This document shows, piece after piece, positions 9,936-19,665 of a DNA stretch of 64,000 nt. The DNA lies in the NCBI GenBank assembly GCA_022600195.1, contig JAHZKX010000057.1, positions 147,991-211,990 of the forward strand, given 5' to 3'. This DNA comes from Planctomycetota bacterium (lineage in GTDB: Bacteria > Planctomycetota > Planctomycetia > Planctomycetales > Planctomycetaceae). Within the stretch, counting starts at the first letter, position 1. The number at the start of each line of letters is the position of its first letter. Position numbers and translations under genes: made by a program. A model generated the notes under the pieces. That model had not been told where the DNA came from and made no database searches. It saw nothing but the letters and a program-made list of their open reading frames with translations.

Positions 9936-11720
9936 ATGAGAATTCCGGTAAATTATATTTCAACCCTGCTTCTGTCGGGAATGGCATTGTATTTCTGTCA
10001 TGTATCTGTGGAACAAACGTTCGCGCGATCTCAGAGCAGCAGTGTCGCGCCCTTAATGAAATTGTTAAAGAGTGGGCGTATTCCGGCTCAAAGACAGGGA
10101 ACCATTATTGAACTGATCTGCCGCAAAGGAAATCAAGACGATCTGGGATATATCTGGGAGCAAATCGTAACAGACAAGCTCAAAGGTGAAATGAAAGAAA
10201 AGTCACTGCTTTCTTTGAAAGAAGCATTTCAGAATCGAAAAATCGTTCCGGCAGGTTCACTCAATGGAATTGGCGCTCTCATCGATGAAAAGCCCCCTCT
10301 CAATCAGACTGCAGTCGAACTGGCCGGTTTATGGAAAGTCCCATCCGCAGCGGAACAGCTTCAAGAATTAGCTTTATCCAAAACCACAAAAAACAAACTG
10401 CGAATAGCCGCCATAGATGCCCTTGTTTCCATCGGAGGCCCGGAAAGCATAAAAGCCATGCAGGAACTCACTCGCGATCACTCTCCGAATGAAATCCGTT
10501 ATCTGGGAGCAGCCGCTTTAGTTTCTCTCGATCTAAATCAAGCCATTGATGCAGGTCTCAAAATCTTGAAATCGAAAGAATCGGGAGACCCCACTCCTTT
10601 GATAGCTGCGATTCTGGACAAACAGGGTGCCGCTGATCAATTTGCATCTGCTATCACTTCCCAAAAAATCTCAGAAGACGTCGCAAAAAAACTTCTGCGA
10701 CATATGTATTCTGTCGGACGTAGCGATAAATTATTAAGTGATGCACTCAGTAAAGCGGCCGGAATGGCGGGAGCAGAAAAGAAACTCACAGACGCTGAAT
10801 TTAAACAGCTCGTTGTAGATGTCATCTCAAAGGGTGATCCCGAACGCGGAGAAAAGATTTTCCGTCGTTCCGATCTCAGTTGCATGAAATGTCATGCTGT
10901 CAGCAAAGCGGGTGGTGAAGTGGGCCCAGATTTGAGTCCCATCGGCGCCAGCTCTCCCGTTGATTATCTGCTACGTTCGATACTCTATCCGAACCAGGCA
11001 GTCAAAGAAGCCTATCAGACATTTATGATCATCACCACCGAAGGAACAATCGTTCGCGGTATTATCGTCGACCGTAATGAGGAACGACTGATTCTAAAAG
11101 ACGCCAACGGCAAGCAAATCGTGATTCCCGTCGATGACATTGATGATGAAGCTGAAGGAGGCTCGCTGATGCCACAGGGATTAACAAAGTTCCTCACCAG
11201 AGATGAACTGATTGATATAGTCAAATATCTCTCTGTTCTGGGAAAACCAGGTAGTTACGCCGTTCGTTCCAAACCAACAGTTCAGCGCTGGTTATTAATG
11301 AAAAACATCCCAGAATTGATTTTATCAAACGAGAATCCTGACGAAGAACTATTTGAAGAACATGTGCTTCGTGCTTCTGGTACTGAGTGGACTCCACAAT
11401 ACGCAATGGCCGCCGGATTACTTCCCTTCGAAGAATTAAACAGTTTAGCTACAAACTCTAAACTACTACTTCAGGCAGAAATTAATGTAACCGAGGCAGG
11501 ATCAGTCGGTTTTCGTATCAACTCTGCAACAGACACAAAAATCTGGATTGATGCACAGGCATTAGAGCCTGAACTCGAGAATCAGATTCACTTGGAAAAA
11601 GGGCTCCATAAACTGACACTATTGGTCAATTTGGAAAATCGAAACGATAGAGGCATTCGGGCAGAATTCTACAAACCCGCTGAATCGAAAGCATCTTTTA
11701 CAGTGGTTGGTGGTAAATAG
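9936..11720 (+). CDS. Secreted HEAT-repeat c-type cytochrome (PVC heme-binding domain)
   Basis: An N-terminal signal peptide (about residues 1-30) precedes HEAT-like helical repeats (40-270). A c-type heme domain follows, with CMKCH at 316-320 and a probable distal Met at 412 in GGSLMPQGL, matching the TIGR02603-like heme-binding domain of PVC proteins. The last 150 residues form a beta-rich domain resembling PA14-type or jelly-roll folds (FRINSATDTKIWIDAQ). The first mature residues continue the HEAT pattern that is interrupted at the end of the upstream gene. The two proteins together therefore equal the single-chain dehydrogenase-HEAT-heme proteins known in this phylum. It probably acts in the periplasm as the electron acceptor for the upstream dehydrogenase. 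The same-strand 157-bp spacing suggests co-transcription. The natural substrate is unknown. Confidence 0.85.
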   Translation: MRIPVNYISTLLLSGMALYFCHVSVEQTFARSQSSSVAPLMKLLKSGRIPAQRQGTIIELICRKGNQDDLGYIWEQIVTDKLKGEMKEKSLLSLKEAFQNRKIVPAGSLNGIGALIDEKPPLNQTAVELAGLWKVPSAAEQLQELALSKTTKNKLRIAAIDALVSIGGPESIKAMQELTRDHSPNEIRYLGAAALVSLDLNQAIDAGLKILKSKESGDPTPLIAAILDKQGAADQFASAITSQKISEDVAKKLLRHMYSVGRSDKLLSDALSKAAGMAGAEKKLTDAEFKQLVVDVISKGDPERGEKIFRRSDLSCMKCHAVSKAGGEVGPDLSPIGASSPVDYLLRSILYPNQAVKEAYQTFMIITTEGTIVRGIIVDRNEERLILKDANGKQIVIPVDDIDDEAEGGSLMPQGLTKFLTRDELIDIVKYLSVLGKPGSYAVRSKPTVQRWLLMKNIPELILSNENPDEELFEEHVLRASGTEWTPQYAMAAGLLPFEELNSLATNSKLLLQAEINVTEAGSVGFRINSATDTKIWIDAQALEPELENQIHLEKGLHKLTLLVNLENRNDRGIRAEFYKPAESKASFTVVGGK

Positions 11721-11750
11721 ACGAACATCTCTGATCCCTGGTTGCTAGAG

Positions 11751-11838
11751 AGCATCCCGTTTAACATAGCGCCTTACATTCGATAATACTCGTTTCAAAT
11801 GGCCTTGGAGACGCTACGGTAAACCTGGACACAGGCTA
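11751..11838 (+). repeat. Interspersed ~90-bp repeat, copy 1
   Basis: Copy 1 runs from AGCATCCC to CACAGGCTA and contains the core TTTCAAATGGCCTTGGAGAC followed by GCTACGGTAAACCTGGACAC. Compared with copies 4 and 5 it differs mainly in the first half. Its last three bases are the stop codon (TAG on the minus strand) of the gene ending at 11836, so the repeat inserted at, or evolved into, the end of that gene. A weak stem (TGGCCT with AGGCTA, one wobble pair) can form between the middle and the end. Confidence 0.85.
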
Positions 11839-13107
11839 TAACGTTGGCTTGCGAGCTTCGATGGCGTTCGAAGAATCGACTGCCTCAGGAATATAAGGAT
11901 GAGTTTTCTGCCATTCCGACCAGAATGTGGCGGCGTGGGTGTTGCGCCAAAGTGCTAATGCATTTCCCACATGGCTGTAAAACGTATATTTCTGCAGAAT
12001 CTCTGCTTCCGTATGAGTGGTGGTATTTTTAATCACCCATTTGGCAGCCTTCACAATCTGCTCATGAGGCGGATGTAATTCCTTCGGCGCAATTGCCAAC
12101 CATTCCAGATGATGGCCCGTTGCAATCACATTTTTATAATCGGGAATTTCCTGGGGATCTGTCAAAGCAGTTTTCCCATCCATCCAGTTCGCCGGCCAAT
12201 GACCATCCTCAAATTGACAAACACTGATTAAATCACGAACGCGCTCCAGATATGCATACGCCTGTGCTCTGACCTGGTCAGATAAAATATCAAATTCATC
12301 ATCCAGACGAATCAGCAACATCAGTGAGTAGACTCGATGCGTGCCGACACAGACTCCAAACCGCTTATGACCTCGCAGTAACCGCAATGCAATCTGATCG
12401 AATGAGACAGCACGACCGTCAGTTGTCTTCCATTGTTTCACAGGAGGAATCCAGAGACCAAAGGCCATTGCAGACCACTCCACTTCCCGCTCATCCAAAC
12501 GAAAGTCACGCAATGACTGTTGAATGACATCGTTAATATCCATATCCCGTCGTGATGGTGCAAAAACTGGTTCATCCAGTGGAATCCCGGCTTCCGTCAA
12601 TGAAGCCAGCCAGTGGTCATGATGCACCGATCCACCTGCCTGGCTACCCCAGCGAATGGAAATCCCACCTGGTTTATCTATTAACAATGGTGAAGCCTCA
12701 TCACCCCATGAAGCCAGAAAACGGCCGTGGTCAACCAGAAAATCTTTCATTTCGACACCCGAAACAACACTCGGATCTTGAAATGTTGAATGAATACTCC
12801 ATGTGCGTAGTGCATGCTCCACATGATTTGGCTTCAGATGCTTCCTCGGAAATTTTGGCCGAACCTGCTTGAGGACTGCCGCTAATTCTTCATCAGTCAC
12901 AACAGACGAATCATTATAAAACGGTTCCACACGTAGTGGTACTTTGCGCTCAATTTTGATTTCCGGAAACGATTGCTGCATCAGAAATACATCATTAAAT
13001 TCCTGCTGAGACTCTTTCGAACCCAGAGTGTAAGCGCCACAAAAAGCGACCACCACCAGAACTTGTACCACGATCACAGTTTTCAATGACAATTTATGTG
13101 ACTTCAT
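11836..13107 (-). CDS. Membrane-anchored hypothetical protein, toroid-like
   Basis: I do not recognise a named family. Residues 10-28 (TVIVVQVLVVVAFCGAYTLG) form an uncleaved signal anchor or signal peptide, so the bulk should be extracytoplasmic. The body is alpha-helical, with spaced segments such as FEDGHWPANWMDG, ATGHHLEWLAIAP and YSHVGNALALW. These recall the alpha/alpha toroid of squalene-cyclase/prenyltransferase-like proteins, but no DxDD or QW motif is evident. The stop codon lies inside repeat copy 1. It has the same orientation as the next gene upstream (13167-14762), 59 bp away, so the two may be one transcription unit with the membrane protein first. No function is assigned. Confidence 0.75.
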   Translation of the reverse strand: MKSHKLSLKTVIVVQVLVVVAFCGAYTLGSKESQQEFNDVFLMQQSFPEIKIERKVPLRVEPFYNDSSVVTDEELAAVLKQVRPKFPRKHLKPNHVEHALRTWSIHSTFQDPSVVSGVEMKDFLVDHGRFLASWGDEASPLLIDKPGGISIRWGSQAGGSVHHDHWLASLTEAGIPLDEPVFAPSRRDMDINDVIQQSLRDFRLDEREVEWSAMAFGLWIPPVKQWKTTDGRAVSFDQIALRLLRGHKRFGVCVGTHRVYSLMLLIRLDDEFDILSDQVRAQAYAYLERVRDLISVCQFEDGHWPANWMDGKTALTDPQEIPDYKNVIATGHHLEWLAIAPKELHPPHEQIVKAAKWVIKNTTTHTEAEILQKYTFYSHVGNALALWRNTHAATFWSEWQKTHPYIPEAVDSSNAIEARKPTL

Positions 13108-13166
13108 ATCGCATCTCGATTTTAAGATTACTATAATTTCTTTGACCTGTTTACAACAGATTCTGA

Positions 13167-14762
13167 TTACTGAATAGGCTTGTTTCTTAAAAGAACCACC
13201 GAACGACCGTCTTTATATCCCACGCGCCATTCTCCATCACGTTCCAGCAGACGTAACAGATTGTTTCGGCGAGGCAAATCTAACACGATTGTGTTGACTC
13301 CATATCGCTCTAACAGTTCATCTCCATCACTACCCAGATTGATAATACGTAAATAATGATTCCACACTTCTTGTGGCAGCAAATGCACATGAGAATTCAC
13401 AAATACGGAGGCCTGCGCTGGGCCTTCCCATACCAGATAGTCGCCGAGTTCCATCGAATTGAAAAGCTGACCTTCAATTTTCTTTTCTTTCAGATAGTTC
13501 ACTGCACCGATGGGTGTTGACCCCGATACACTTTTCTCATAATCAACCTGCTTCCCATGCAGAATTTCCGATCCGATGGGAGTAATCGCAAAACATATCC
13601 AGATCACACCAACTGAAACAACTGACCATTTCCCTGCGTAGTGAACTTCGTCCTCTTCATTCTGCTCTGTCCATCGCTTGAGTTTATGCCCCCAGATAGC
13701 CGCACCATGGATCGCCAGATAATAAGCGGCAACCGGTGCCCACCAGATAATCATTCGCGAACTCCAGAGAGCCGCTGTTCCCAGACCAACCAGAATCAAA
13801 ACTTCCGCAGTCGAAATCCTCCGGGGAGTGAGCCGACAGGCAATCACAATCAGTAGCCCCAACAAAGCAGCCGCCTTTCCCTGATACATGCGTAACGTCA
13901 ATGGGTTCCACTCGATCAATTCAGACAGATTCGCATTGGCTGAGAAAGCAAATACTTCAGTATATAATTGCAGACCATAAGGATTCACCAGCACCGCAAT
14001 CGCAGATAACTCAAGCAGTAAGAAATAGCGTCGGGTCACAGTGTCTCGAAACATCGCTTTCCAGGAACCGGATTTTCTTCCTACATCCAGGGCACGTCCG
14101 ACGAGGAAACAGCCAATCAACCCCAGTCCAACGGGAAACGAACCATGCAGATTTGCCCAGAGAACAAAGAGTCCGGTAATCAAAAACCAATAAGAACTCC
14201 GCCACTTTCGCGCATTGAGAACGGTAAACAGCAATACAAAACAGAGTAATCCTGCCAACTGAGGTCGGACAATTCCCAACTGCTTCCAGTCGCATAACAA
14301 AAACCCTGTCACACATATCAGCCCCCAGAGAAAACTGTCTGTTCGTTTTTGAGCACGGTAAAGCAGCAATCCCATGCACATGGTAATCGCAGCCGCATAC
14401 AGAAACTTGATCCCAGCCACTCCAAATAACTGATAGGATTGAAAACCAAATACCTGGCTTAACCAGGCAGTATCAATGAAGGGAATTCCTGACGAAAGCG
14501 GAACCAAGGGTTCAAAATCCGGAATACTACCCGTTTCCCAAATCAATTTCCCATATGCCAGATGCCCCCAGATATCGGTATGCCAAAGGGGCATTGAGCT
14601 GAACAGCAAAAAAGCGAGAGCCAGAATACACACCGTGAAGAATGTGTATCGCGATACGCGAAGCGCTTCTGGAAAGCGATCGACCAGGATCAACTCCGCA
14701 GAGTCATCTTCGACAGGATTCTCATTTGTAGATTCGTTTTGGTTTTCCAAAGTAGTAGCCAT
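13167..14762 (-). CDS. Polytopic membrane protein, GT-C glycosyltransferase-like
   Basis: The protein has 531 residues with roughly eleven or twelve hydrophobic helices, starting at about residue 38 and ending near residue 400, followed by a 130-residue soluble tail. The first extracytoplasmic loop carries WHTDIWGHLAYGKLIWETG, resembling the acidic loop of GT-C fold membrane glycosyltransferases and related planctomycete membrane proteins. The tail contains GAVNYLKE and an FNSMELGDYLVWEG segment often seen in such proteins. A lipid-linked sugar transfer role is therefore possible but unproven. The ATG is at 14762. It precedes the toroid-like hypothetical gene on the minus strand with a 59-bp gap. 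Confidence 0.75.
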   Translation of the reverse strand: MATTLENQNESTNENPVEDDSAELILVDRFPEALRVSRYTFFTVCILALAFLLFSSMPLWHTDIWGHLAYGKLIWETGSIPDFEPLVPLSSGIPFIDTAWLSQVFGFQSYQLFGVAGIKFLYAAAITMCMGLLLYRAQKRTDSFLWGLICVTGFLLCDWKQLGIVRPQLAGLLCFVLLFTVLNARKWRSSYWFLITGLFVLWANLHGSFPVGLGLIGCFLVGRALDVGRKSGSWKAMFRDTVTRRYFLLLELSAIAVLVNPYGLQLYTEVFAFSANANLSELIEWNPLTLRMYQGKAAALLGLLIVIACRLTPRRISTAEVLILVGLGTAALWSSRMIIWWAPVAAYYLAIHGAAIWGHKLKRWTEQNEEDEVHYAGKWSVVSVGVIWICFAITPIGSEILHGKQVDYEKSVSGSTPIGAVNYLKEKKIEGQLFNSMELGDYLVWEGPAQASVFVNSHVHLLPQEVWNHYLRIINLGSDGDELLERYGVNTIVLDLPRRNNLLRLLERDGEWRVGYKDGRSVVLLRNKPIQ

Positions 14763-15060
14763 TTTAAACAGATCAATACCAGGGAGAATGATGAAATATC
14801 ATATGCTGTTTAGTAGTGTCAAACGAGATCGATAAAACATTTCTCGTAGTTTTTCAGAGGAATCAGAGATGATTCGATTCCTGAATCTTATAGACAGCGC
14901 AGCATCACAATAGAGTTATCTATAGACAGGGTAGTTCAAGCTCTCGTGCTGAGTAAAAATCACTTACTCGATTCGTGTGTGTTGATGAAATTCAACAATC
15001 ACACAGAACTTTTAAAGCAAAAATAACAATTATATCGATATTAGCGGTAACGCTTAAGAG

Positions 15061-16332
15061 TCAGAGAGTGACCCCCTCGACGGCACTATGCGGGGAACCG
15101 GGATCGACGGGAGGAGCAAATAAATCGCTGGGCTTGATCGGCTTTGTCTGTCCATTTGATTCGCGCAAAAAGAGCAATTCCTCTTCTGTAGTCGACTGGT
15201 GATTCCCTGGCAAGGGTACATCCGCCTGAGCAATCGTCGCTCGATTCAGATCCAGACGCTCAAACCAGGCATCAGATTCACTGCCAAAAATGTCCATCAC
15301 AATTTTTACCGCTTTCTCTTTTTGCTCGTCTGAACGAAACTGCCTCCAGATTAACCGGGCAATTTGTACCCCTTTATCATACGAACGATTATTGTTCAGA
15401 GCATTCAAAATAATTTCCCAGGAACGAAAAGGTGTTTCATCAGTTTGGAAAAAACTTAATGCCAGTTCGGCTCCAATTTTTGGCTCGCCGGGAGACAGCT
15501 CGATCCCTTTCTGCAAATAGACAATACGTTGATTAAGATTCTTTTCATGCCGCGCCAGATACCAGTAATATTTACCATTCCAGACAGGATGACAAATTAA
15601 ATAAGTAGCAGGTATGATTAATAACTGCGAGAAAACAAATGAAACCCGTATCATTACCGCAAATCGTGAATGATTGGTTAAAACGGCTCCCGTGATCAAA
15701 CCATAAAACAATCCCGTAAAATGAGCCGCATTGGCAATATGCAGAATATCAAATTGCGTCAACACAATACATAACACCAGCCAACCCATTCCCCAGGTGA
15801 TCTCGCGCTCGGTAAATTCTTCTGCAATCTGAGGATTGATTCTCCTGAGCATGATCAGCACCCCAAACATCGCACAGGCGCCCCCCGACAGTCCCACTGG
15901 ATAATGATCCAGATAATATTCTGGCAGAAACGATATAAACGTCGCCAGGATCAGAAAGCCCGCATAGAGCCAGGAACGAAAAGCAGGTTCAATCAATCGA
16001 CCCAGATAGCCAATGGCAAGGCAATTCATCACAAGATGCAACAGACCACCATGGTGAAACCCGCTAATCAGAATCCGCCACCATTCCCCCGCCCATAAAT
16101 CAAAGGGGCCTCCTGTAGGATAGGCATCCTCTTTAATTAAAGGGCGGTCATGTACGAAAACCAGAGGCTGAACTGCGCCCAGTTTCCATAACGCATCATC
16201 AAACGCCTCTTCACCATAGGACGAATTGTTCACCCGATAAATCTGAACTGCGATAAATAATCCCATTGCCACAGCGATATAAGCTGCGGTAACGGGATAT
16301 TTTGAACAGATTTTTCGTAAGGTATGAAACAT
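15061..16332 (-). CDS. Rhomboid-family intramembrane serine protease with C-terminal extension
   Basis: The rhomboid core is complete. It has FHHGGLLHLVMNCLA (about 92-106; Asn103 of the oxyanion region), the catalytic Ser149 in VGLSGGACAMFG and the catalytic His204 in NAAHFTGLFYG. About seven hydrophobic helices end near residue 255. An additional soluble region of about 165 residues follows, helical and TPR-like at first (LSPGEPKIGAELALSFFQ) and then Pro/Gly-rich, which is longer than in simple rhomboids. An unusually long first loop (residues 35-80) separates helix 1 from the core. The expected activity is cleavage of membrane-anchored proteins in the cytoplasmic membrane; the substrate is unknown. 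The gene stands alone, with 298 bp before the next gene downstream. Confidence 0.9.
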   Translation of the reverse strand: MFHTLRKICSKYPVTAAYIAVAMGLFIAVQIYRVNNSSYGEEAFDDALWKLGAVQPLVFVHDRPLIKEDAYPTGGPFDLWAGEWWRILISGFHHGGLLHLVMNCLAIGYLGRLIEPAFRSWLYAGFLILATFISFLPEYYLDHYPVGLSGGACAMFGVLIMLRRINPQIAEEFTEREITWGMGWLVLCIVLTQFDILHIANAAHFTGLFYGLITGAVLTNHSRFAVMIRVSFVFSQLLIIPATYLICHPVWNGKYYWYLARHEKNLNQRIVYLQKGIELSPGEPKIGAELALSFFQTDETPFRSWEIILNALNNNRSYDKGVQIARLIWRQFRSDEQKEKAVKIVMDIFGSESDAWFERLDLNRATIAQADVPLPGNHQSTTEEELLFLRESNGQTKPIKPSDLFAPPVDPGSPHSAVEGVTL

Positions 16333-16522
16333 GGAATTAAGTTCAATATACGATGCTGGTTTGTTCCTTCAGCCAAAGAATAGCTGATTGCTCCCGGTTT
16401 GACACCACTAAAAGAATTCAGCAGCGGGGAAGTTCGAGAAAAAAGATTTCTCTTTCCCAAATACTGATTTTACGATACAAAACGCTATCAAATTTCTTAA
16501 TCCATGCCTTTAAGACGCAAAA

Positions 16523-17641
16523 ATGCTTCATACCGGCTTTAACAGAATCCCCTGGTCAATTCTCTGCTGTATCCTGCTACTGATGGGATGCGGTCTGGCG
16601 GGAATTGCGCGCGGAGACGAATTGGCAGGTCAGGGATATTATTTCCAAAGACAATGTATCTGGATTTTCATCTCGCTCGTGGCACTGTGCGGCACGATAC
16701 TGGTTCCTTACCGAAATTTACGTGGCATCAGTTATCCACTGTTTCTGTGCACGCTGGTATTTCTTGTAGCCGTCTTTTTTATTCCCGCAGTGAATGGTTC
16801 TCAGCGCTGGATCCCATTAGGTTTTTTCAAATTTCAACCATCAGAACTGGCCAAAATCACTTACATCCTGGCATTAGCACATTATCTGATGTACCGAAAT
16901 AACTTCAGGCGTATTCCAGGACTCATCATTCCGTTTATTTTGACATGCATTCCTGTCTTTTTAATTCTACGTGAACCCGACCTGGGGACCTCGCTCTTAT
17001 TTTTTCCGATCCTGTTTGCGATGCTGTTTTCCGCAGGAGCTCGACCACGACACCTCATTACAATCCTCATTCTCGGAATCTGTACATTGCCCCTGCTTTG
17101 GCTGGAGATGAACCCCGAACAAAAATCGAGAATCGTGGCCTTATTCACGCAGCAGGATGGAGGGGAGTTACCCAAAGGGGATGGCTACCATCTATACCAG
17201 TCCAAACAGATGCTCGCACTGGGTGGCATCTGGGGAAGTGAAATCGCAGGCATGCCCGTGGATGACCCGGCCGCCTATCACCTCCCCGCAGGACGCACCG
17301 ATTTTATCTTCTGTCTGGTCGGTGAACGTTATGGCATCGTTGGCTGCCTCTTCGCATTAGCTGTCTTTACTTTTTTGTTTATTCGAGGCTTACAAATCGC
17401 TACTGCTACTCGAGAACCATTTGGCAGACTCGTTGCAGTGGGAATCGTCACACTGCTGGCCTCACAGACCATTATTAATACTGGTATGACCGTCGGATTG
17501 ATGCCCATCACAGGCATGACTCTTCCATTAATGAGTTATGGTGGCACCAGTATGTTGAGCACTTGTCTGGCACTGGGATTGTTGATCAATATCTGTATGC
17601 ATCCAGGTTACGAAATGAATGCCGAACCATTTCGGTTCTAA
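16523..17641 (+). CDS. rodA: RodA/FtsW-family peptidoglycan polymerase (SEDS protein)
   Basis: This 372-residue polytopic protein has the SEDS signature. NGSQRWIPLGFFKFQPSE followed by LAK in the first half contains the Arg and Glu region of the family. REPDLGTSL, the YHLYQSKQMLALGG loop, PAGRTDFIFCLVGERYG and TGMTLPLMSYGGTSM follow in the usual order. The length and the short N-terminus fit RodA better than FtsW. The protein polymerises lipid II glycan strands outside the cytoplasmic membrane, normally with a class B PBP. No PBP or mre gene is nearby, so it is separated from the usual elongasome cluster. The ATG at 16523 has only a weak ribosome-binding sequence. A repeat copy starts 14 bp after the stop. 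Confidence 0.88.
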   Translation: MLHTGFNRIPWSILCCILLLMGCGLAGIARGDELAGQGYYFQRQCIWIFISLVALCGTILVPYRNLRGISYPLFLCTLVFLVAVFFIPAVNGSQRWIPLGFFKFQPSELAKITYILALAHYLMYRNNFRRIPGLIIPFILTCIPVFLILREPDLGTSLLFFPILFAMLFSAGARPRHLITILILGICTLPLLWLEMNPEQKSRIVALFTQQDGGELPKGDGYHLYQSKQMLALGGIWGSEIAGMPVDDPAAYHLPAGRTDFIFCLVGERYGIVGCLFALAVFTFLFIRGLQIATATREPFGRLVAVGIVTLLASQTIINTGMTVGLMPITGMTLPLMSYGGTSMLSTCLALGLLINICMHPGYEMNAEPFRF

Positions 17642-17655
17642 TGCCTCTATAAAGC

Positions 17656-17744
17656 GCATCCCAATTGACCATTGCGTCGTTCATTTTATGATACTCGATT
17701 CAATTGGTCTTGGAGACGCTACAGTAAACCTGGACACAGGCTTA
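17656..17744 (+). repeat. Interspersed ~90-bp repeat, copy 2
   Basis: The copy begins at GCATCCCAATTGACC and ends with CCTGGACACAGGCTTA. It is the most diverged of the five, with CGATTCAATTGGTC where the others have CGTTTCAAATGGCC, but CTTGGAGACGCTACAGTAAA is identical to the rest. It occupies the first part of the 308-bp gap between the RodA-like gene and the PLP decarboxylase. Nothing else is evident in the remaining 200 bp of the gap. Confidence 0.85.
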
Positions 17745-17949
17745 CAATTGAGAGCCGCTCGAAATAATTTCTTACCACAGATTTCCGAGATCAGTTTTCA
17801 ATTGAAAAAAGACTCCGAATCAGGCCATGACACAATATAGTCACACGTACACGTTTTCCGCAATTTCAATGCAGATACAATAAGAGAGAATTGAATCCAC
17901 GTTTACCTGCAATGTAGATACATCCTTTTAGAGCTCATAGAAACAGCCC

Positions 17950-19509
17950 ATGGTTATAACAGACTCCAAATTTGCATCCGCGCGAACCAGAATTCAGGCC
18001 GCATACTCTCCTGACTTATTATCCGCCGCCGGTCAGACTTTAACGGAGTTACTCACAACACATGCGCGATCAATGGAGAATGAAGAAAGTAAAGTTTTAA
18101 ACTGGAATCACCCCGTTGATAATATTCAATCTGCTCTGCATGAGTTGAATCAAAACTTCAATACAGACTCGACTGAACCCCCTCTGCAAAAACGGGTTCA
18201 GAAATTCCAGGAACTCGTTCAATTGATCCTGGACAAAGGCCACAATTTACAAAATCCCCGCTACATCGGGCATCAGGTTCCCGCCTCTATTCCCCTGGCC
18301 GGATTGTTTGACACGATTACGTCTGTCACGAATCAGGTGATGGCTGTTTATGAGATGGGTCCGTGGGCAACAGCGGTAGAACTAGCGTTAATCGAACTGA
18401 TTGGAAAAGAAATTGGATTCACAGCCGGCGAGTTTTCAGGCCTCGTCACTCATGGTGGCTCACTGGCAAACTTGACTGGAATCTTAGCCGCACGTAATCT
18501 GGCATGCCCGGAAATCGGAACTTCAGGACCGCAGGCACAACTGAATTCGACACCAGTAATCCTCGTCTCCAGCGACGCACATTACAGTGTGATGCGATCC
18601 GCGGGCATTCTGGGAATTGGCACCGAAAATATTATGAAAGTCCCACTCGACCAGAAACGGAGAATGAACCCGCTTGCATTAAAAGACATGATTCTGAAGT
18701 GCAGAAATCAAAATAAAAAGATTATTGCAGTCATCGCCTGTGCCTGTGCCACACCCATTGGCGCCTTTGATCCGTTGAATGAAATTGCAGACTTATGTGA
18801 ATTATATCAAATCTGGCTACATGTTGATGCAGCTCATGGCGGACCAGCCTGTTTTTCTCAACAGCACCAACATCTTATCGCAGGACTGCATCGGGCAGAC
18901 AGTGTTGTGTTTGATGCTCATAAAATGATGTTTATGCCTGCCCTGACGGCATTTCTGTTTTTTAAAAATAAAGCACATCAATTTACTGCATTCCAACAAG
19001 AGGCTCCGTATCTGTTTGATCCTTCTGCTCCTGAAATTGCCGACTATGATTTGGGATTAAGAACCATTGAATGCACCAAACGCGCAAATAGTTATACTCT
19101 ATGGGGAATCTGGTCACTGTTTGGGAAACAACTCTTTGCTGACCTGGTGGATGTCACATTCGAAACCGCCCGCGAGTTCCACTCCCTGCTTTTGCAAACC
19201 ACTGACTTTGAACCGCTCCACAAGCCGGAATGCAATATTGTAGTCTTTCGCTACCAACCTGACTGGTTGAAGACATTACACAGGGAACAACAGAACCTGT
19301 TTCATTTTCAATTAAGAAGGACCATCATTGAATCGGGAGAATTTTATATTGTGCATTCTGTACTTGATGAACAGGCGGCTTTTCGTATCACTGTCATGAA
19401 TCCACTCACCACAAAAGCACACCTCATACGACTTCTGGACACGATTCGTCAAAAAGGGAGTGAATTACGGAAATCTTTTCCCGCTAAGCTCCAGACGGAT
19501 CACTGTTAA
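17950..19509 (+). CDS. Group II PLP-dependent amino acid decarboxylase
   Basis: This 519-residue protein is a fold type I PLP enzyme of the group II decarboxylase family. THGGSLANLTG (168-178) is the phosphate-binding loop, HVDAAHGGPA (291-300) carries the Asp that pairs with the pyridine nitrogen, and DAHK at 322-325 gives the Schiff-base Lys325. The substrate cannot be read from the sequence; relatives act on glutamate, aspartate, 2,4-diaminobutyrate, cysteine sulfinate or aromatic amino acids. It is cytoplasmic. The gene appears monocistronic, with repeat copy 2 in its upstream region 206 bp before the ATG. The length is normal for the family. Confidence 0.88.
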   Translation: MVITDSKFASARTRIQAAYSPDLLSAAGQTLTELLTTHARSMENEESKVLNWNHPVDNIQSALHELNQNFNTDSTEPPLQKRVQKFQELVQLILDKGHNLQNPRYIGHQVPASIPLAGLFDTITSVTNQVMAVYEMGPWATAVELALIELIGKEIGFTAGEFSGLVTHGGSLANLTGILAARNLACPEIGTSGPQAQLNSTPVILVSSDAHYSVMRSAGILGIGTENIMKVPLDQKRRMNPLALKDMILKCRNQNKKIIAVIACACATPIGAFDPLNEIADLCELYQIWLHVDAAHGGPACFSQQHQHLIAGLHRADSVVFDAHKMMFMPALTAFLFFKNKAHQFTAFQQEAPYLFDPSAPEIADYDLGLRTIECTKRANSYTLWGIWSLFGKQLFADLVDVTFETAREFHSLLLQTTDFEPLHKPECNIVVFRYQPDWLKTLHREQQNLFHFQLRRTIIESGEFYIVHSVLDEQAAFRITVMNPLTTKAHLIRLLDTIRQKGSELRKSFPAKLQTDHC

Positions 19510-19665
19510 GAGACTTGACAATTACCGGATAGATCGAAAGAATCATCGCACAGAAAACGACATTGCCATTTTCAATTGTTATACTGGCTTTTTGACGTTG
19601 TTTTAAAGAGTGTTTCATTTAAGATTTTTCAGCTGATTTTAGAGACTTAACGGAGAAGTGAAAAT

